Positions 24,044-33,390 of a stretch of 64,000 nt of DNA are shown piece after piece. Both the position numbers and the translations under genes were made by a program. The stretch comes from Dielma sp000508965 (GTDB lineage Bacteria > Bacillota_I > Bacilli_A > Erysipelotrichales > Erysipelotrichaceae). The notes under the pieces are model-generated. The model was not told where the DNA came from and did not search any database. It saw nothing but the letters and a program-made list of their open reading frames with translations. Position 1 is the first letter of the stretch, and every line of letters begins with the position of its first letter. The stretch covers positions 372,001-436,000 of the forward strand of contig BAHV02000010.1 of assembly GCA_000508965.1 (NCBI GenBank), written 5' to 3'.

Positions 24044-25510
24044 ATGTTTCATATTTCGGATATAAAAAAATACAATCGGTGTGACCGCTATTTTTATTTG
24101 AATCAGCAGGCGCCCAAACCGTATTTTCCTTTTGCTACATGCAATGAAAGTACCCTGGAATTAGCCAAGCAGTTTTTAAACTGCACAGAGTATTATGAAG
24201 GGAAAAGCGGCGATGCGGGTGAATTGGTTCTGGCTCAGCTGGATCATTATGATACTTTTGTAGCTGCGCGTTTTACTTATCAGGACCTGCGGGTTACGAT
24301 TCCTTTCCTGCGTAAACAGCAGGATGGCTATCAGGTGATTTTTACAAATAATCAATGTTTTCCTAAGGAAAGTGAAGCTGTCTATTTGGCAATTGCATGC
24401 TGGGTATTAAAACAGAACGGCATACAGGTAAATGATGTGAAAATGATCCATTTGGTGGCAGATTATGTGCGTGAAGAGACGTTGGATGTTTTCAAGGTGC
24501 TGATGCTTGATGATTATTTGTATCATGACAAGAAACAGACACATAAAACGATATTTGAGATCATAGCCGAACAAAAGATTGATGTTGACAGCCTGCTTAT
24601 TGGTATGCGCAGCGCGCTGGCTGAGTATCCTGAGGGCAAGCAGCGCAGTTCGGTCTGTACCCATCGCGGCAAGTGTGATTATTTTGACCGTTGTTTTAAT
24701 CAGGAAGAAAAACCTGATTCTGTCTATAATTTAGTTCAGTCAGGCATGAAATATGATTTAGTCGATGCCGGCAAAACCGAACTGGGAATGCTTGACGGAG
24801 ATGATATTGAGGGCACTCGTCATCAATATGCGCAGATCATGGCTGCCCGCAGTGAATCCGGCCTATATTTTGATGTGTTTGCGATGCGCGATTGGGTAAA
24901 ACGGCGAATTCAGTATCCGATTACCTATCTTGATTTTGAATGGGAAACGTATGTCTATCCGCCCTATCAGGGAATGAAGCCCTATGATGTACTTGTGTTC
25001 CAATATTCAATGCATGTTGAAAATACACCGGGAGCGCCTTTGCTGCATGAACAATTTATCGGCACTGGTGACTGCCGTGTGGCCTTTATTGAAGATCTGT
25101 TAGCTAAGATACCGGCTGAGGGTTCGGTTATGGTTTATAATGCCGTGGGTGCTGAAATGCTGCGCTTGAAGCAATTAGCTGTCCAGTTTCCTCAATACAG
25201 TGAACGCTTAAAGGCTATCTGGGAGCGCATGGTCGATCTGTCACTGCCATTTTCAACCGGCAACATCTATGATGTGCGAATGGCGGGTGCATACAGCTTA
25301 AAGAAACTTGTGGAAATCTTTACTGACTATGATTATCATGATCTATCAATCAGCCACGGTATGGAGGCGGTCGCTAACTGGCGGAGTCTGCAAGCGGATG
25401 AGATGGATGATGAGATTCGTGAACAGCTTTATGAATACTGCGGCATGGATACATATTCAATGGTGCTGGTTTATCACATGATTCTTGATGTATTAAAAAA
25501 ATTTGAATGA
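24044..25510 (+). CDS. DUF2779 protein: Cas4-like nuclease domain fused to a DEDD exonuclease-like domain
   Basis: A 488-residue protein. The N-terminal 230 residues resemble Cas4/AddB-type PD-(D/E)XK nucleases: an early cysteine (KYNRCDRYFYLNQ) and a later cluster CTHRGKCDYFDRC could hold an Fe-S cluster. The C-terminal DUF2779 part has DEDD exonuclease-like acidic motifs: YLDFEWETY, VMVYNAVGAEMLRL and YCGMDTYSMV. ATG 24044 follows AGAGGTGATG. No CRISPR genes are nearby, so a housekeeping DNA or RNA processing role, or a solitary defence nuclease, are both possible. Confidence 0.8.
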   Translation: MFHISDIKKYNRCDRYFYLNQQAPKPYFPFATCNESTLELAKQFLNCTEYYEGKSGDAGELVLAQLDHYDTFVAARFTYQDLRVTIPFLRKQQDGYQVIFTNNQCFPKESEAVYLAIACWVLKQNGIQVNDVKMIHLVADYVREETLDVFKVLMLDDYLYHDKKQTHKTIFEIIAEQKIDVDSLLIGMRSALAEYPEGKQRSSVCTHRGKCDYFDRCFNQEEKPDSVYNLVQSGMKYDLVDAGKTELGMLDGDDIEGTRHQYAQIMAARSESGLYFDVFAMRDWVKRRIQYPITYLDFEWETYVYPPYQGMKPYDVLVFQYSMHVENTPGAPLLHEQFIGTGDCRVAFIEDLLAKIPAEGSVMVYNAVGAEMLRLKQLAVQFPQYSERLKAIWERMVDLSLPFSTGNIYDVRMAGAYSLKKLVEIFTDYDYHDLSISHGMEAVANWRSLQADEMDDEIREQLYEYCGMDTYSMVLVYHMILDVLKKFE

Positions 25511-25619
25511 GCGCAGGCTCATTTTCTTTTCCTTACAAAAATGAAAGATAACTGTTAGCTAAATCCATGGCGTCTGTCATGACAAAATCTTAAAATAGGA
25601 TTGTCAAGGAGGCATCGTT

Positions 25620-27611
25620 ATGAAACCTGTTTATCTAAAGATAGCGGTGGGCAATGTAAAGAAAAGCTATCGGGATTTTATGATTTATTTTATGACATTG
25701 ACATTTTCAGTCTGTCTGTTTTATGTGTTTAACTCTTTTGATGCCCAGCAGAAGATTATGATGCTGAGTACCGATCAAGAGTATTATATAAATCTGGTTG
25801 CGACCTTTATGCTGATCCTGTCATTTTTTGTAGTCTTTGTTTTTGGCTTTTTGATCCTCTATGCGAATAATTTTTTGATTAAACGGCGCAAAAAAGAATT
25901 TGGTTTATATATGCTGATGGGGATGCCGAAAAAGAAAATCTCACGAATCTTAATCTATGAAACCTTGTTTATCGGCTTGATTTCATTAATTTCTGGTTTG
26001 CTTCTAGGTTTGGCTGTTTCTCAGCTGACAGCGATTCTGGTAGCTGCTTTGTTTAAGGTTGAGGTTAATTTTCATTTTGTATATTCATCCTTGGCACTGC
26101 TGATGACAATTCTTTGCTTTGCGTTGATTTTTGTAGTCATCATGCTATTTAATACCCGTATACTAAATCACTATAAGCTGATTCAGCTGCTGAATGCGGA
26201 AAAAGCAAATGAAAAACAGCGCTTGATGTCAATGCCGGTTTCTATTGTGCTTTTTATAGTCAGCCTGCTGTTTTTAGGCACTGCCTATTTTCTGGCTTCT
26301 TATTCGACGGTTACATTTGTTGAATTCTTTGGTCAGATTTTAGTATTGGGAATCCTTGGTACAATGCTGTTCTTTTTCTCACTTTCGGGTTTCCTGCTGT
26401 TTTTTATTAAACGCAGCCGCAAGTTCTATTATCATAATCTGAATATGTTTGTGCTGAAACAGATCAATGCGAAAATCAATACCAATTTTATATCAATGGG
26501 CATTATTTGCTTGATGCTGCTTTTAAGTATTGGCGCCTTGGCTACCGGATTGAATCTTAATGAAGCTTTCAGTAATGATTTAACGCTGCGGACACCTTAT
26601 GATACTTCAATCGTTATGTATGAGCATGATCTGAAGCAGGAAGATATGTACCGGCTGAGCAGCGGCTTAGATATTGACTCATCCGACTGGGTAGATCTGA
26701 TTCGTTCAGATGTTGATGAGTCTGTGATCTTACCAATGCTGCCGGAAAAGTCTAAGAATGTGTTTGCCAATGCGACAGCTGCTATCATCTTGATCAGCGT
26801 TAGTGATTACAACAAACTGATGCACAATCTTGGCCAGCGTGAAATTCATTTAGCTGCTGATGAGGCGTTGATTACATGTGATATGGAATTAATTCAGACA
26901 TCGCTGCAGGGCGGCAAGTATGCCGGTGAAACAGTAACTGTCTTCGGCAGAGATTTACATTTAATTAATGATCAAGTCGATGTTTTATATCCTTATACGA
27001 TGAGTCAAGGCGGTAATTACGGCATATTCTTTATTGTCAATGATGAATTGACTGCCAATGAAGTACCGATGACTTCAATATGGAACATTAATTTCAGCGG
27101 TAATGCTGATGAACAGAGTGAAGAATTAAATCTGCGGCTGAGTGCGCTGCGTCAGGAAAACAGTGAAATTTTAGGCAGTTATCAGCTTTATACACGAACC
27201 GCTATCATGATGAGTGATACCAGCTTTGGCATGATTTTCACATTTATTGGTTTATATCTGGGAATTGTATTTGCGATGGCAAGTACCGTAATTTTAGCTC
27301 TCCAGCAATTATCTGATGCAAGTGACAACCGTCAGCGTTATCAGGTTTTAAGCAAGCTGGGTGCTGATCGTTCACAAATCAATCACGCGGTGTATCTGCA
27401 AATCGGTTTGTATTTCATTTTACCGCTGGGACTGGCAGTGCTGCATTCTTATATCGGCATTAATGCGGTCTGCAATGCGTTTTCCTTTTTAGGCATCGGC
27501 AATGTCACTAAATCAGCATTGATTACAGCGGCTTTGTTTATGCTTGTCTATGGCTTGTATTATTGGATTACGGTTCAAGGTGTCAAGTCAATTTTAAGAA
27601 AATCAAATTAG
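25620..27611 (+). CDS. BceB-like FtsX-family permease without an adjacent ATPase
   Basis: A 663-residue membrane protein with about ten helices and a large extracellular domain (residues 330-520) between helices, as in the BceB/VraG permeases that confer resistance to peptide antibiotics. VKKSYRDFMIYFMTLTFSV and KRRKKEFGLYMLMGMPKKK are characteristic. Normally a BceA ATPase gene directly precedes it and a BceRS two-component system is close; neither is here. AAGGAGG precedes the ATG. A palindrome TGTCATGACA at 25575 lies upstream. It may be an orphan permease or use an ATPase encoded elsewhere. Confidence 0.85.
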   Translation: MKPVYLKIAVGNVKKSYRDFMIYFMTLTFSVCLFYVFNSFDAQQKIMMLSTDQEYYINLVATFMLILSFFVVFVFGFLILYANNFLIKRRKKEFGLYMLMGMPKKKISRILIYETLFIGLISLISGLLLGLAVSQLTAILVAALFKVEVNFHFVYSSLALLMTILCFALIFVVIMLFNTRILNHYKLIQLLNAEKANEKQRLMSMPVSIVLFIVSLLFLGTAYFLASYSTVTFVEFFGQILVLGILGTMLFFFSLSGFLLFFIKRSRKFYYHNLNMFVLKQINAKINTNFISMGIICLMLLLSIGALATGLNLNEAFSNDLTLRTPYDTSIVMYEHDLKQEDMYRLSSGLDIDSSDWVDLIRSDVDESVILPMLPEKSKNVFANATAAIILISVSDYNKLMHNLGQREIHLAADEALITCDMELIQTSLQGGKYAGETVTVFGRDLHLINDQVDVLYPYTMSQGGNYGIFFIVNDELTANEVPMTSIWNINFSGNADEQSEELNLRLSALRQENSEILGSYQLYTRTAIMMSDTSFGMIFTFIGLYLGIVFAMASTVILALQQLSDASDNRQRYQVLSKLGADRSQINHAVYLQIGLYFILPLGLAVLHSYIGINAVCNAFSFLGIGNVTKSALITAALFMLVYGLYYWITVQGVKSILRKSN

Positions 27612-27616
27612 AGAAA

Positions 27617-27645
27617 AGGTCATACCGTTTGGTATGGCCTTGTTG
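27617..27645. terminator. Bidirectional terminator
   Basis: Stem GGTCATACC-GTTT-GGTATGGCC (27619-27640); minus-strand exit has CCTTTTCTC, plus-strand exit a weak TTGTTGT. It lies between convergent genes. Confidence 0.7.
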
Positions 27646-29766
27646 TCAGTTGGCTAATTCATTATACATCTGCATGATTTTATCCCATGTCTGTAAGCCG
27701 ACAATGCCGTCGACACTGAGTCCCAGCATGGTTTGGAAGGCTCTTACTGAATTAGCGGTGAGCGGTCCATAGATGCCATCGGCAACAATTGTAGGAATAT
27801 TTTTATAATACATCGCAATGAAGTTCAACCGCTCCTGTATTAGTTTTACGTCCGTACCGCGGGAACCGCTTTGCAGCAACGTGCCCGGGAAGGTAGGGAA
27901 GGTTGGTGAAGGCCGTGAACCCTGCTGGATTGCCTTGCTGACTTCAAACAGTTTATTCCATGTGTTGACACCGACAATGCCATCAGCATCGAGATTAAAC
28001 AGTTCCTGGAAGCGGCGTACCGCTCTTTCTGTTTCAGCGCCAAAGACACCATCTTCAACTAATACCGGAATGCCGGTGTATTCCTGCCCGACAATGTTGA
28101 GCGCCTGCTGAATCTGCTGGACACTGGTGCCGCTGGCTCCGTTTTTAATGGCAATGCCTGGATATTGCGGTGCTAAATCGTCTGGGGTTACCGTTGTGTT
28201 GAATCTTGAATATGCGGCATAGATCGCATTCCATGTCGCCTGTCCAACAATACCGTCAACGATCAGTCCATAGGCGCGCTGGAAGGACATAACAGCGCGT
28301 TCAGTCTGCAGTCCAAAACGTGAATCAATCGTCGAGATAGTAGAAACCTGCGGCTGGAAGGTTGCTATTACACTCAGATAATATTGAAGCTGCTGTACAT
28401 CGACCCCCTTGCTGCCCTCACGAAGCACAGTGCCCGGCCATTCACCGCTCTTGGTATTTTCAATTCGGCCAATTGAAGTCAGCTCAGCGAGCTTGCGCAC
28501 TGCCAAATAAATATAATTGATCTTATACCAAGTTGTTTTGCCGATAATACCGTCTGCCGTCAGATTAAACTGCCGCTGGAAAACCTTTACGGCTGCTTCT
28601 GTATCAGCACCGAAAATACCGTCAACCGGATAAATCGGTTTAATATTTGGATAATTAACCGCAATCGCATTTAGCTGTTCCTGAATCAAAGTGACATTGT
28701 CACCGGTACTGCCAACTCTTAAGACACCATCATAAGAGCCCTTGACATCCTCAACCCGCTCTGTGGTCACTAAACGCACATCGGTTGTGTAATAACGCTG
28801 AAGAATTTGAATCGCACTTAACCCCTGATTGGCCAGGGTAAGCGTACCCCATTGCTTCATGCCTGGACATTGGGCAATCTTGCCGTCACAATATTCTGAA
28901 TAGAACGGCTCCGCAAAATTACGTTTGCGTAAATATTGATTAAATACCTCATCTACCAATACACTCATGCTTTCATAAATATTACGATTTTTTACAAAAG
29001 CCTGATCAAAGGCAGTCGAGTTGGTAATATCATAATTGTAGCCTTTGCTTGGATACCATTCGGTATATACACGATTCAAAGCCAATGAAACCTGAGCGTG
29101 GATATTTGCCAGCAGTGCTTCCCGCGGCCAAGTCGGATATACCTCTGAGGAGCAGACATTTTTAATATAATAAATAAAATCAACGGTCACATTTTCAGCA
29201 CTGGCTGTCGGCCGTCCCAAATGCACTCTGATTTTACGGGGAATGACAACTCCCTTTAAAACAAAGACATCACGATGCGGCGGATTGATTTCACCTTCCT
29301 CAACCATCCGATAGTCATTCATGGTGCCATTCATACAGCGCCGGTTGGCCGGTGACTGATTGATGTTGTCACCACCGTAATTCGTCAGCAAATGATGATC
29401 GGGAATCAAATCCACCTCGTCGCTGGCAGGCGCTGTGCCGTCGGTTGGAACCATTGAAATCGGCAGTACGCTGAGTTCATCGGCAAAAATCTGAACGCCC
29501 TGAATAATCTGGGTTTGATAACCAGCCAGCATAATTTCTACACTGTAAATTTCATAAGGACGGGTGCGGTTGTTTTCATTGAGCGACAGCGAGCGCGCCG
29601 GCGCTTCCAGCTGCAGAACTTCTGTTTTACCCTCATCATCGGTAATCAAATAATCTTCAAATACTATTTCATTGTTTAGGTCTTTATAAACACGCACAAT
29701 AGCATTGCCGACAGCAATTGCCTGATCCGCCATTGTCGTGATCACCTGTAAAGTACCTTTTGCCAT
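27646..29766 (-). CDS. SpoIID-like protein with four peptidoglycan-binding repeats
   Basis: A 706-residue protein without a signal peptide. Residues 1-110 look like a beta-sandwich of the carboxypeptidase-regulatory type (VRVYKDLNNEIVFEDYLITD). Residues 160-330 resemble the SpoIID/LytB domain (YYIKNVCSSEVYPTWPREAL, then HAQVSLALNRVYTEWY), which in SpoIID cleaves glycan strands. Four PG_binding_1 repeats follow, each about 85 residues and ending in a DGI(I/V)G-x-x-TW motif. The gene stands alone with a GGAGGTG site. In a spore former it could act on cortex or be packed into the spore, since no export signal is seen. Confidence 0.85.
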   Translation of the reverse strand: MAKGTLQVITTMADQAIAVGNAIVRVYKDLNNEIVFEDYLITDDEGKTEVLQLEAPARSLSLNENNRTRPYEIYSVEIMLAGYQTQIIQGVQIFADELSVLPISMVPTDGTAPASDEVDLIPDHHLLTNYGGDNINQSPANRRCMNGTMNDYRMVEEGEINPPHRDVFVLKGVVIPRKIRVHLGRPTASAENVTVDFIYYIKNVCSSEVYPTWPREALLANIHAQVSLALNRVYTEWYPSKGYNYDITNSTAFDQAFVKNRNIYESMSVLVDEVFNQYLRKRNFAEPFYSEYCDGKIAQCPGMKQWGTLTLANQGLSAIQILQRYYTTDVRLVTTERVEDVKGSYDGVLRVGSTGDNVTLIQEQLNAIAVNYPNIKPIYPVDGIFGADTEAAVKVFQRQFNLTADGIIGKTTWYKINYIYLAVRKLAELTSIGRIENTKSGEWPGTVLREGSKGVDVQQLQYYLSVIATFQPQVSTISTIDSRFGLQTERAVMSFQRAYGLIVDGIVGQATWNAIYAAYSRFNTTVTPDDLAPQYPGIAIKNGASGTSVQQIQQALNIVGQEYTGIPVLVEDGVFGAETERAVRRFQELFNLDADGIVGVNTWNKLFEVSKAIQQGSRPSPTFPTFPGTLLQSGSRGTDVKLIQERLNFIAMYYKNIPTIVADGIYGPLTANSVRAFQTMLGLSVDGIVGLQTWDKIMQMYNELAN

Positions 29767-29885
29767 ACTTCACCTCCTGTATTAAGCTATGTATCATTCA
29801 TCATTTGATAAAGGTAAATGCCTAAACGATGAAAATTGTATACAAAAGGTACGTAAATGGAGTAGAATGAATGCGAGGTGAAACT

Positions 29886-30845
29886 ATGCCTAATATCATA
29901 ACGCATTATTTATTTGCGGAAAGTGTGAAACAGGAAATAAATGATTCCGCAACGCTTTCTGCAATCAAAGAATACCCAAATGAATATATTATCGGCAGCA
30001 ATGGGCCGGATTTCTTTTTCTTTTACCATTTTTTCAGTCAGAAGCATGAAGATGTTCGCGTTCGCAGTTACGGCAATGTGCTGCATAGTTCGCATGTCAA
30101 TGATTTTTATCAAATGGCAATTGACGCGATGAAAGCGGAAAGCGATCCGGATGTAAAGGAAGCGATGCGCTCATACATAGCCGGTCATCTGTGCCATTGG
30201 GCACTTGACAGTACGACACATCCTTACATTTTTTATCGAACCGGCAATTATACGGGAAATAGTGCCAGCATGCATCATCGATTTGAATCAATGATGGATA
30301 CGATGATGCTGAAAAAATTACTGGATACGGATATCAGAAAATTTCATTTTCCATCTCTTACCCGTCCGGGATTAATCAGTGATCGGGTTATTGCCAATGT
30401 GTATCGTCCGATTCTTAAAGCTGTTTTTAATGATGACATCACACAGCAGGATATCCGGGATGCATTGGCTGACTGGGAGAAGCTGCAGCGCTGGCTGTAT
30501 GATCCGAAAGGCTGGAAAACAAGGGTTGTCAGGCAGTATGAAAAGCTGAAACATCAGCCGTGGCTTTACAGCGGCAATATTGTTCCAGCTAAGATTGACG
30601 GCCGTTACGATGTATTAAATGAACAGCATCGTTTATGGAAATATCCAGCCGAGCCAAGCCGTGAGAGTACGGAGTCATTTATGGATTTGTTTGAAAAGGC
30701 AAAGAAGCTGGCAGGTAAAGTGATACAAGCAATGGATAATGTGAATGAGTGCCTATTGATCCTTGATGAGAGGACATATGATAGCGGTGTTAAACCGGGA
30801 ATTGCAATGACTGCGTTTGATTTAATTTACGAGGAGGTAGCATGA
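29886..30845 (+). CDS. Zinc-dependent phospholipase C-like protein
   Basis: A 319-residue protein with the Zn_dep_PLPC fold: MPNIITHYLFAESV, GSNGPDFFFF and YIAGHLCHWALDSTTHPYIF (read as AGHLCHWALDSTTHPY) supply the histidine and aspartate metal ligands near the N-terminus. Unlike clostridial alpha-toxin there is no signal peptide, so it is probably cytosolic and its substrate is unknown. ATG 29886 follows GAGGTG; an in-frame ATG at 29871 has no site. It overlaps the dipeptidase by 4 bases. Confidence 0.85.
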   Translation: MPNIITHYLFAESVKQEINDSATLSAIKEYPNEYIIGSNGPDFFFFYHFFSQKHEDVRVRSYGNVLHSSHVNDFYQMAIDAMKAESDPDVKEAMRSYIAGHLCHWALDSTTHPYIFYRTGNYTGNSASMHHRFESMMDTMMLKKLLDTDIRKFHFPSLTRPGLISDRVIANVYRPILKAVFNDDITQQDIRDALADWEKLQRWLYDPKGWKTRVVRQYEKLKHQPWLYSGNIVPAKIDGRYDVLNEQHRLWKYPAEPSRESTESFMDLFEKAKKLAGKVIQAMDNVNECLLILDERTYDSGVKPGIAMTAFDLIYEEVA

Positions 30846-31774
30846 AATTTTTTGACCTGCATGCCGATATCGGCGATGATGTAGTAAAGAAGCATTTGAA
30901 TCATGAAACCCATGTATTAAAGCGATACCATTTGGATAAGCTGAGGCAGGGTGGTTTTGAGGGAGTTTGCATGGCCAGTTTTTTTGATGGTCATGAGACA
31001 TGGCAGGATATGCAGCTGGAAATACTAGCCTTGGAAGCTGAGCTTAATGAATCAGATGATTTTGTGAGAGTTTTAAAGGCGGCGGATCTGCATTCAAATA
31101 AAATAAAAGCTTTAATGTCGGTAGAGGGCATGTGCGGAATTCTTGATAATGAAGTGAATAAAATCCAGTGGCTCTATGATCACGGCATCCGCTTGGCAAC
31201 GCTGACATGGAATGAAGGCAATGCATTGGCAAATGGAGTAAAGGGCAAAGCTGATGAAGGCTTAAGTGAAAAGGGTAAAAATGTTATCTACAAAATGAAT
31301 CAGCTGCATATGATTGCGGATGTTTCACATGCCAATGAAAAAACTTTCTGGGATATTATGAATCTCAGTAACGGCTTAGTGATTGCTTCGCATTCCAATT
31401 GCCGCACACTCTGTAACCATCCGCGAAATCTTGATGATGAGCAATGCCTGGCAATCAAAGCTAAGGGTGGTCTAATCGGGATGAACTCAGCTCGTTATTT
31501 TGTGGATCAAAATGAAGCTGATCAAACGGTGGCTAAACTGGCAGAACATGCGGCTTATTTAAAGACATTGGTGGGGGTTGAAACCATCGCCTGCGGTTTT
31601 GACTTCATGGACTTCTTTGAAGACGGCTTCGGTACGGCAGCCAAGGGAATTGAAACGGCTCTTGATGCGCCGCGTTTTGCGCAGGCTTTGGCGGATGTCG
31701 GCTTTAGTGAACTTGAAATTGAAAAGATTTGTTATACTAATGTTATTGATAAATTCAGCAGCTATCTGAAATAG
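30842..31774 (+). CDS. Membrane-dipeptidase family peptidase (M19)
   Basis: A 310-residue zinc dipeptidase of the renal dipeptidase (M19) family, which removes dipeptides including D-residues. FFDLHADIGDD gives the HxD metal motif, VEGMCGI the bridging glutamate, and DVSHANEKTFWDIM and IASHSNCRTLCNHPRNL the later histidines and arginine. The ATG overlaps the stop of the phospholipase-like gene (ATGA). It ends in a terminator hairpin. Confidence 0.92.
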   Translation: MKFFDLHADIGDDVVKKHLNHETHVLKRYHLDKLRQGGFEGVCMASFFDGHETWQDMQLEILALEAELNESDDFVRVLKAADLHSNKIKALMSVEGMCGILDNEVNKIQWLYDHGIRLATLTWNEGNALANGVKGKADEGLSEKGKNVIYKMNQLHMIADVSHANEKTFWDIMNLSNGLVIASHSNCRTLCNHPRNLDDEQCLAIKAKGGLIGMNSARYFVDQNEADQTVAKLAEHAAYLKTLVGVETIACGFDFMDFFEDGFGTAAKGIETALDAPRFAQALADVGFSELEIEKICYTNVIDKFSSYLK

Positions 31775-31795
31775 ACAGCTGCTTTTACATTTTTC
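31757..31795 (+). terminator. Terminator of the phospholipase/dipeptidase pair
   Basis: Stem AGCAGCT/AGCTGCT (31757-31763 with 31777-31783) followed by TTTACATTTTT; overlaps the stop codon. Confidence 0.75.
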
Positions 31796-32415
31796 TATAA
31801 TTGATAGTCATAAATAAAGAAATTCATTTTTGCATGCTGACCCTTAATATTAAAAAGCTGCTCTTGCTCACAGCGGCGAACCATGCCTTGATGTTCATAA
31901 AATCCATAGTTACAGCTTGTATCTGTAAACAAGTAAAACGCATTGATTTCTTGCTCTTTTAAATATTCAAGGGCAGCGTTAAAAAGTTTTTTGCCGATCC
32001 CTTTGCCGCGGCATGAGCAATCCACCGCAAACAGGGAAAGTTCGGCCGGATATGCTTTATTCACATCAGCTAAAAGCTGCTTATCGATACCGTTAACGCT
32101 GCCGAATATTTTTGATACTTTTCGGCCTTCTTTTGAAAGATACAATGATAAAATAGACTTTATTTGTTTCAATCTATATTTTAAGGGGCATTTATGAAGC
32201 GCTGTATTTTTGACTAAGATGATTCCAACCGGTTTCTTGTTTAATAAGGCAACACGAGAAAAAGTATGGTTTGTTAAGCAGCTGCTTAAAAATACACCGG
32301 CTAATTTTGCAGCGGTTTTGGGACTGCAGAATTCATCATAATGCCACGTTTCACGAACAATGGTTTGTAATTCTTTAAAATCTTCTTTTTGATAATCTCT
32401 TAATGTGATTTGCAT
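31795..32415 (-). CDS. GNAT-family N-acetyltransferase
   Basis: A 206-residue acetyltransferase. The acetyl-CoA loop is in the stretch AVDCSCRGKGIGKKLFNAAL (R-G-x-G-I-G-K), with LFTDTSCNYGFYEHQGM downstream. ATG 32415 is chosen because AAGGAG lies seven bases before it; the open frame begins six codons earlier without a site. It is divergent from a MerR regulator, and its ribosome site lies within the promoter region of that gene, so the regulator may control both. Confidence 0.88.
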   Translation of the reverse strand: MQITLRDYQKEDFKELQTIVRETWHYDEFCSPKTAAKLAGVFLSSCLTNHTFSRVALLNKKPVGIILVKNTALHKCPLKYRLKQIKSILSLYLSKEGRKVSKIFGSVNGIDKQLLADVNKAYPAELSLFAVDCSCRGKGIGKKLFNAALEYLKEQEINAFYLFTDTSCNYGFYEHQGMVRRCEQEQLFNIKGQHAKMNFFIYDYQL

Positions 32416-32426
32416 TTTAATTCTCC

Positions 32427-32455
32427 TTGTCATTTCTGTTTACAATTTGTATAAT
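32427..32455 (+). promoter_or_regulatory. Promoter of the MerR gene
   Basis: TTGTCA (32427-32432), 17-base spacer, TATAAT (32450-32455). Confidence 0.8.
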
Positions 32456-32458
32456 AAT

Positions 32459-32477
32459 CTTTACAGTAACTGTAAAG
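32459..32477 (+). promoter_or_regulatory. Perfect 19-bp palindrome, likely MerR autoregulatory operator
   Basis: CTTTACAGT-A-ACTGTAAAG lies directly downstream of the -10 box and over the predicted start. Its position suits repression of the MerR gene itself. Confidence 0.65.
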
Positions 32478-32497
32478 TCAATGAGGAATTTTAAAAT

Positions 32498-33334
32498 ATG
32501 AAAAAAAGTAATATTCAATTAACGACAGCACAATTTGCGAAACTACATGAAGTGAATAAACGTACTTTGCATTATTATGATAATATCGGTTTTTTTTCTC
32601 CTAACACAAAAGGCGAGAATGGATACAGATATTATGATTTATCACAAAGTATTGACTTCGAGTATATCCGTATGCTGAAAGAATTGAATATGAGTATTGA
32701 AGAAATTGAAGCCTATTATAAAAATCCTGCTGCTGATAGCTTTCTTAAAATGGCATATTCTAAAATAAAGGAAATCGATGCGGAAATCCAAAAAATGAAA
32801 GCAATTAAAAGGATTTTGAATGCCAAAATAGATAATTTGATTTTCTGTGAAAAATTGGGTGAACAAGTGATAAAAGTTGAAGAACACCCTTCTGAGGCTT
32901 TGTTGGTCATTCCTTATGATTTTTCAGAGGATGATGTCTCAGAAGTATTTGGTTATCTGAGAGATACATGGAGCATTGAACAAATTCGTATGGGAATCGG
33001 CGGCTTTATTTCCCTTGACAAAGTTATTGATAATAATTTTGAAAAATATGACGGTCTTTATACGCCGGCTCTAAGCAGGAGCTCATCAGCAAAGAAGACA
33101 ATCAAACCGAAAGGTAAATATTTATGCGGCTACCAAAAGGGAACATGGGATCAGCTGCCAAGTATGTATAAGAAAATGCTTGCTTATGCCAATCAGAATC
33201 ATTTATCGCTTACTGGTTATGCTTATGAAATCGGCTTGAATGAGTTTGCCATCTCTGATTCAACGGAATATGTTACAAAGATCATGATTATGGTTAAAGA
33301 TACTATTGATCGCAGACATCAAAAGCAGCAATAA
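32498..33334 (+). CDS. MerR-family regulator with effector domain
   Basis: A 278-residue protein. The MerR head is clear (LTTAQFAKLHEVNKRTLHYY, DNIGFFSPNTKGENGYRYY), followed by the dimerising coiled coil to residue 120 and a C-terminal domain of about 150 residues that looks like the GyrI/BmrR effector-binding fold (VEEHPSEALLVIPYDF). Such regulators sense drugs or other hydrophobic ligands. It is preceded by a good promoter with a 19-bp palindrome and is divergent from a GNAT gene. Confidence 0.88.
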   Translation: MKKSNIQLTTAQFAKLHEVNKRTLHYYDNIGFFSPNTKGENGYRYYDLSQSIDFEYIRMLKELNMSIEEIEAYYKNPAADSFLKMAYSKIKEIDAEIQKMKAIKRILNAKIDNLIFCEKLGEQVIKVEEHPSEALLVIPYDFSEDDVSEVFGYLRDTWSIEQIRMGIGGFISLDKVIDNNFEKYDGLYTPALSRSSSAKKTIKPKGKYLCGYQKGTWDQLPSMYKKMLAYANQNHLSLTGYAYEIGLNEFAISDSTEYVTKIMIMVKDTIDRRHQKQQ

Positions 33335-33341
33335 ATTATAA

Positions 33342-33371
33342 AAAGGACGCTGGTTAGGCGTCCGTAAGTTT
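33342..33371. terminator. Terminator between MerR and adenosine deaminase genes
   Basis: Stem GGACGC-TGGTTAG-GCGTCC (33345-33363), with AAAA on the left and GTAAGTTTTC on the right, usable by both convergent genes. Confidence 0.7.
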
Positions 33372-33390
33372 TCATATCAGTCTTAATATT

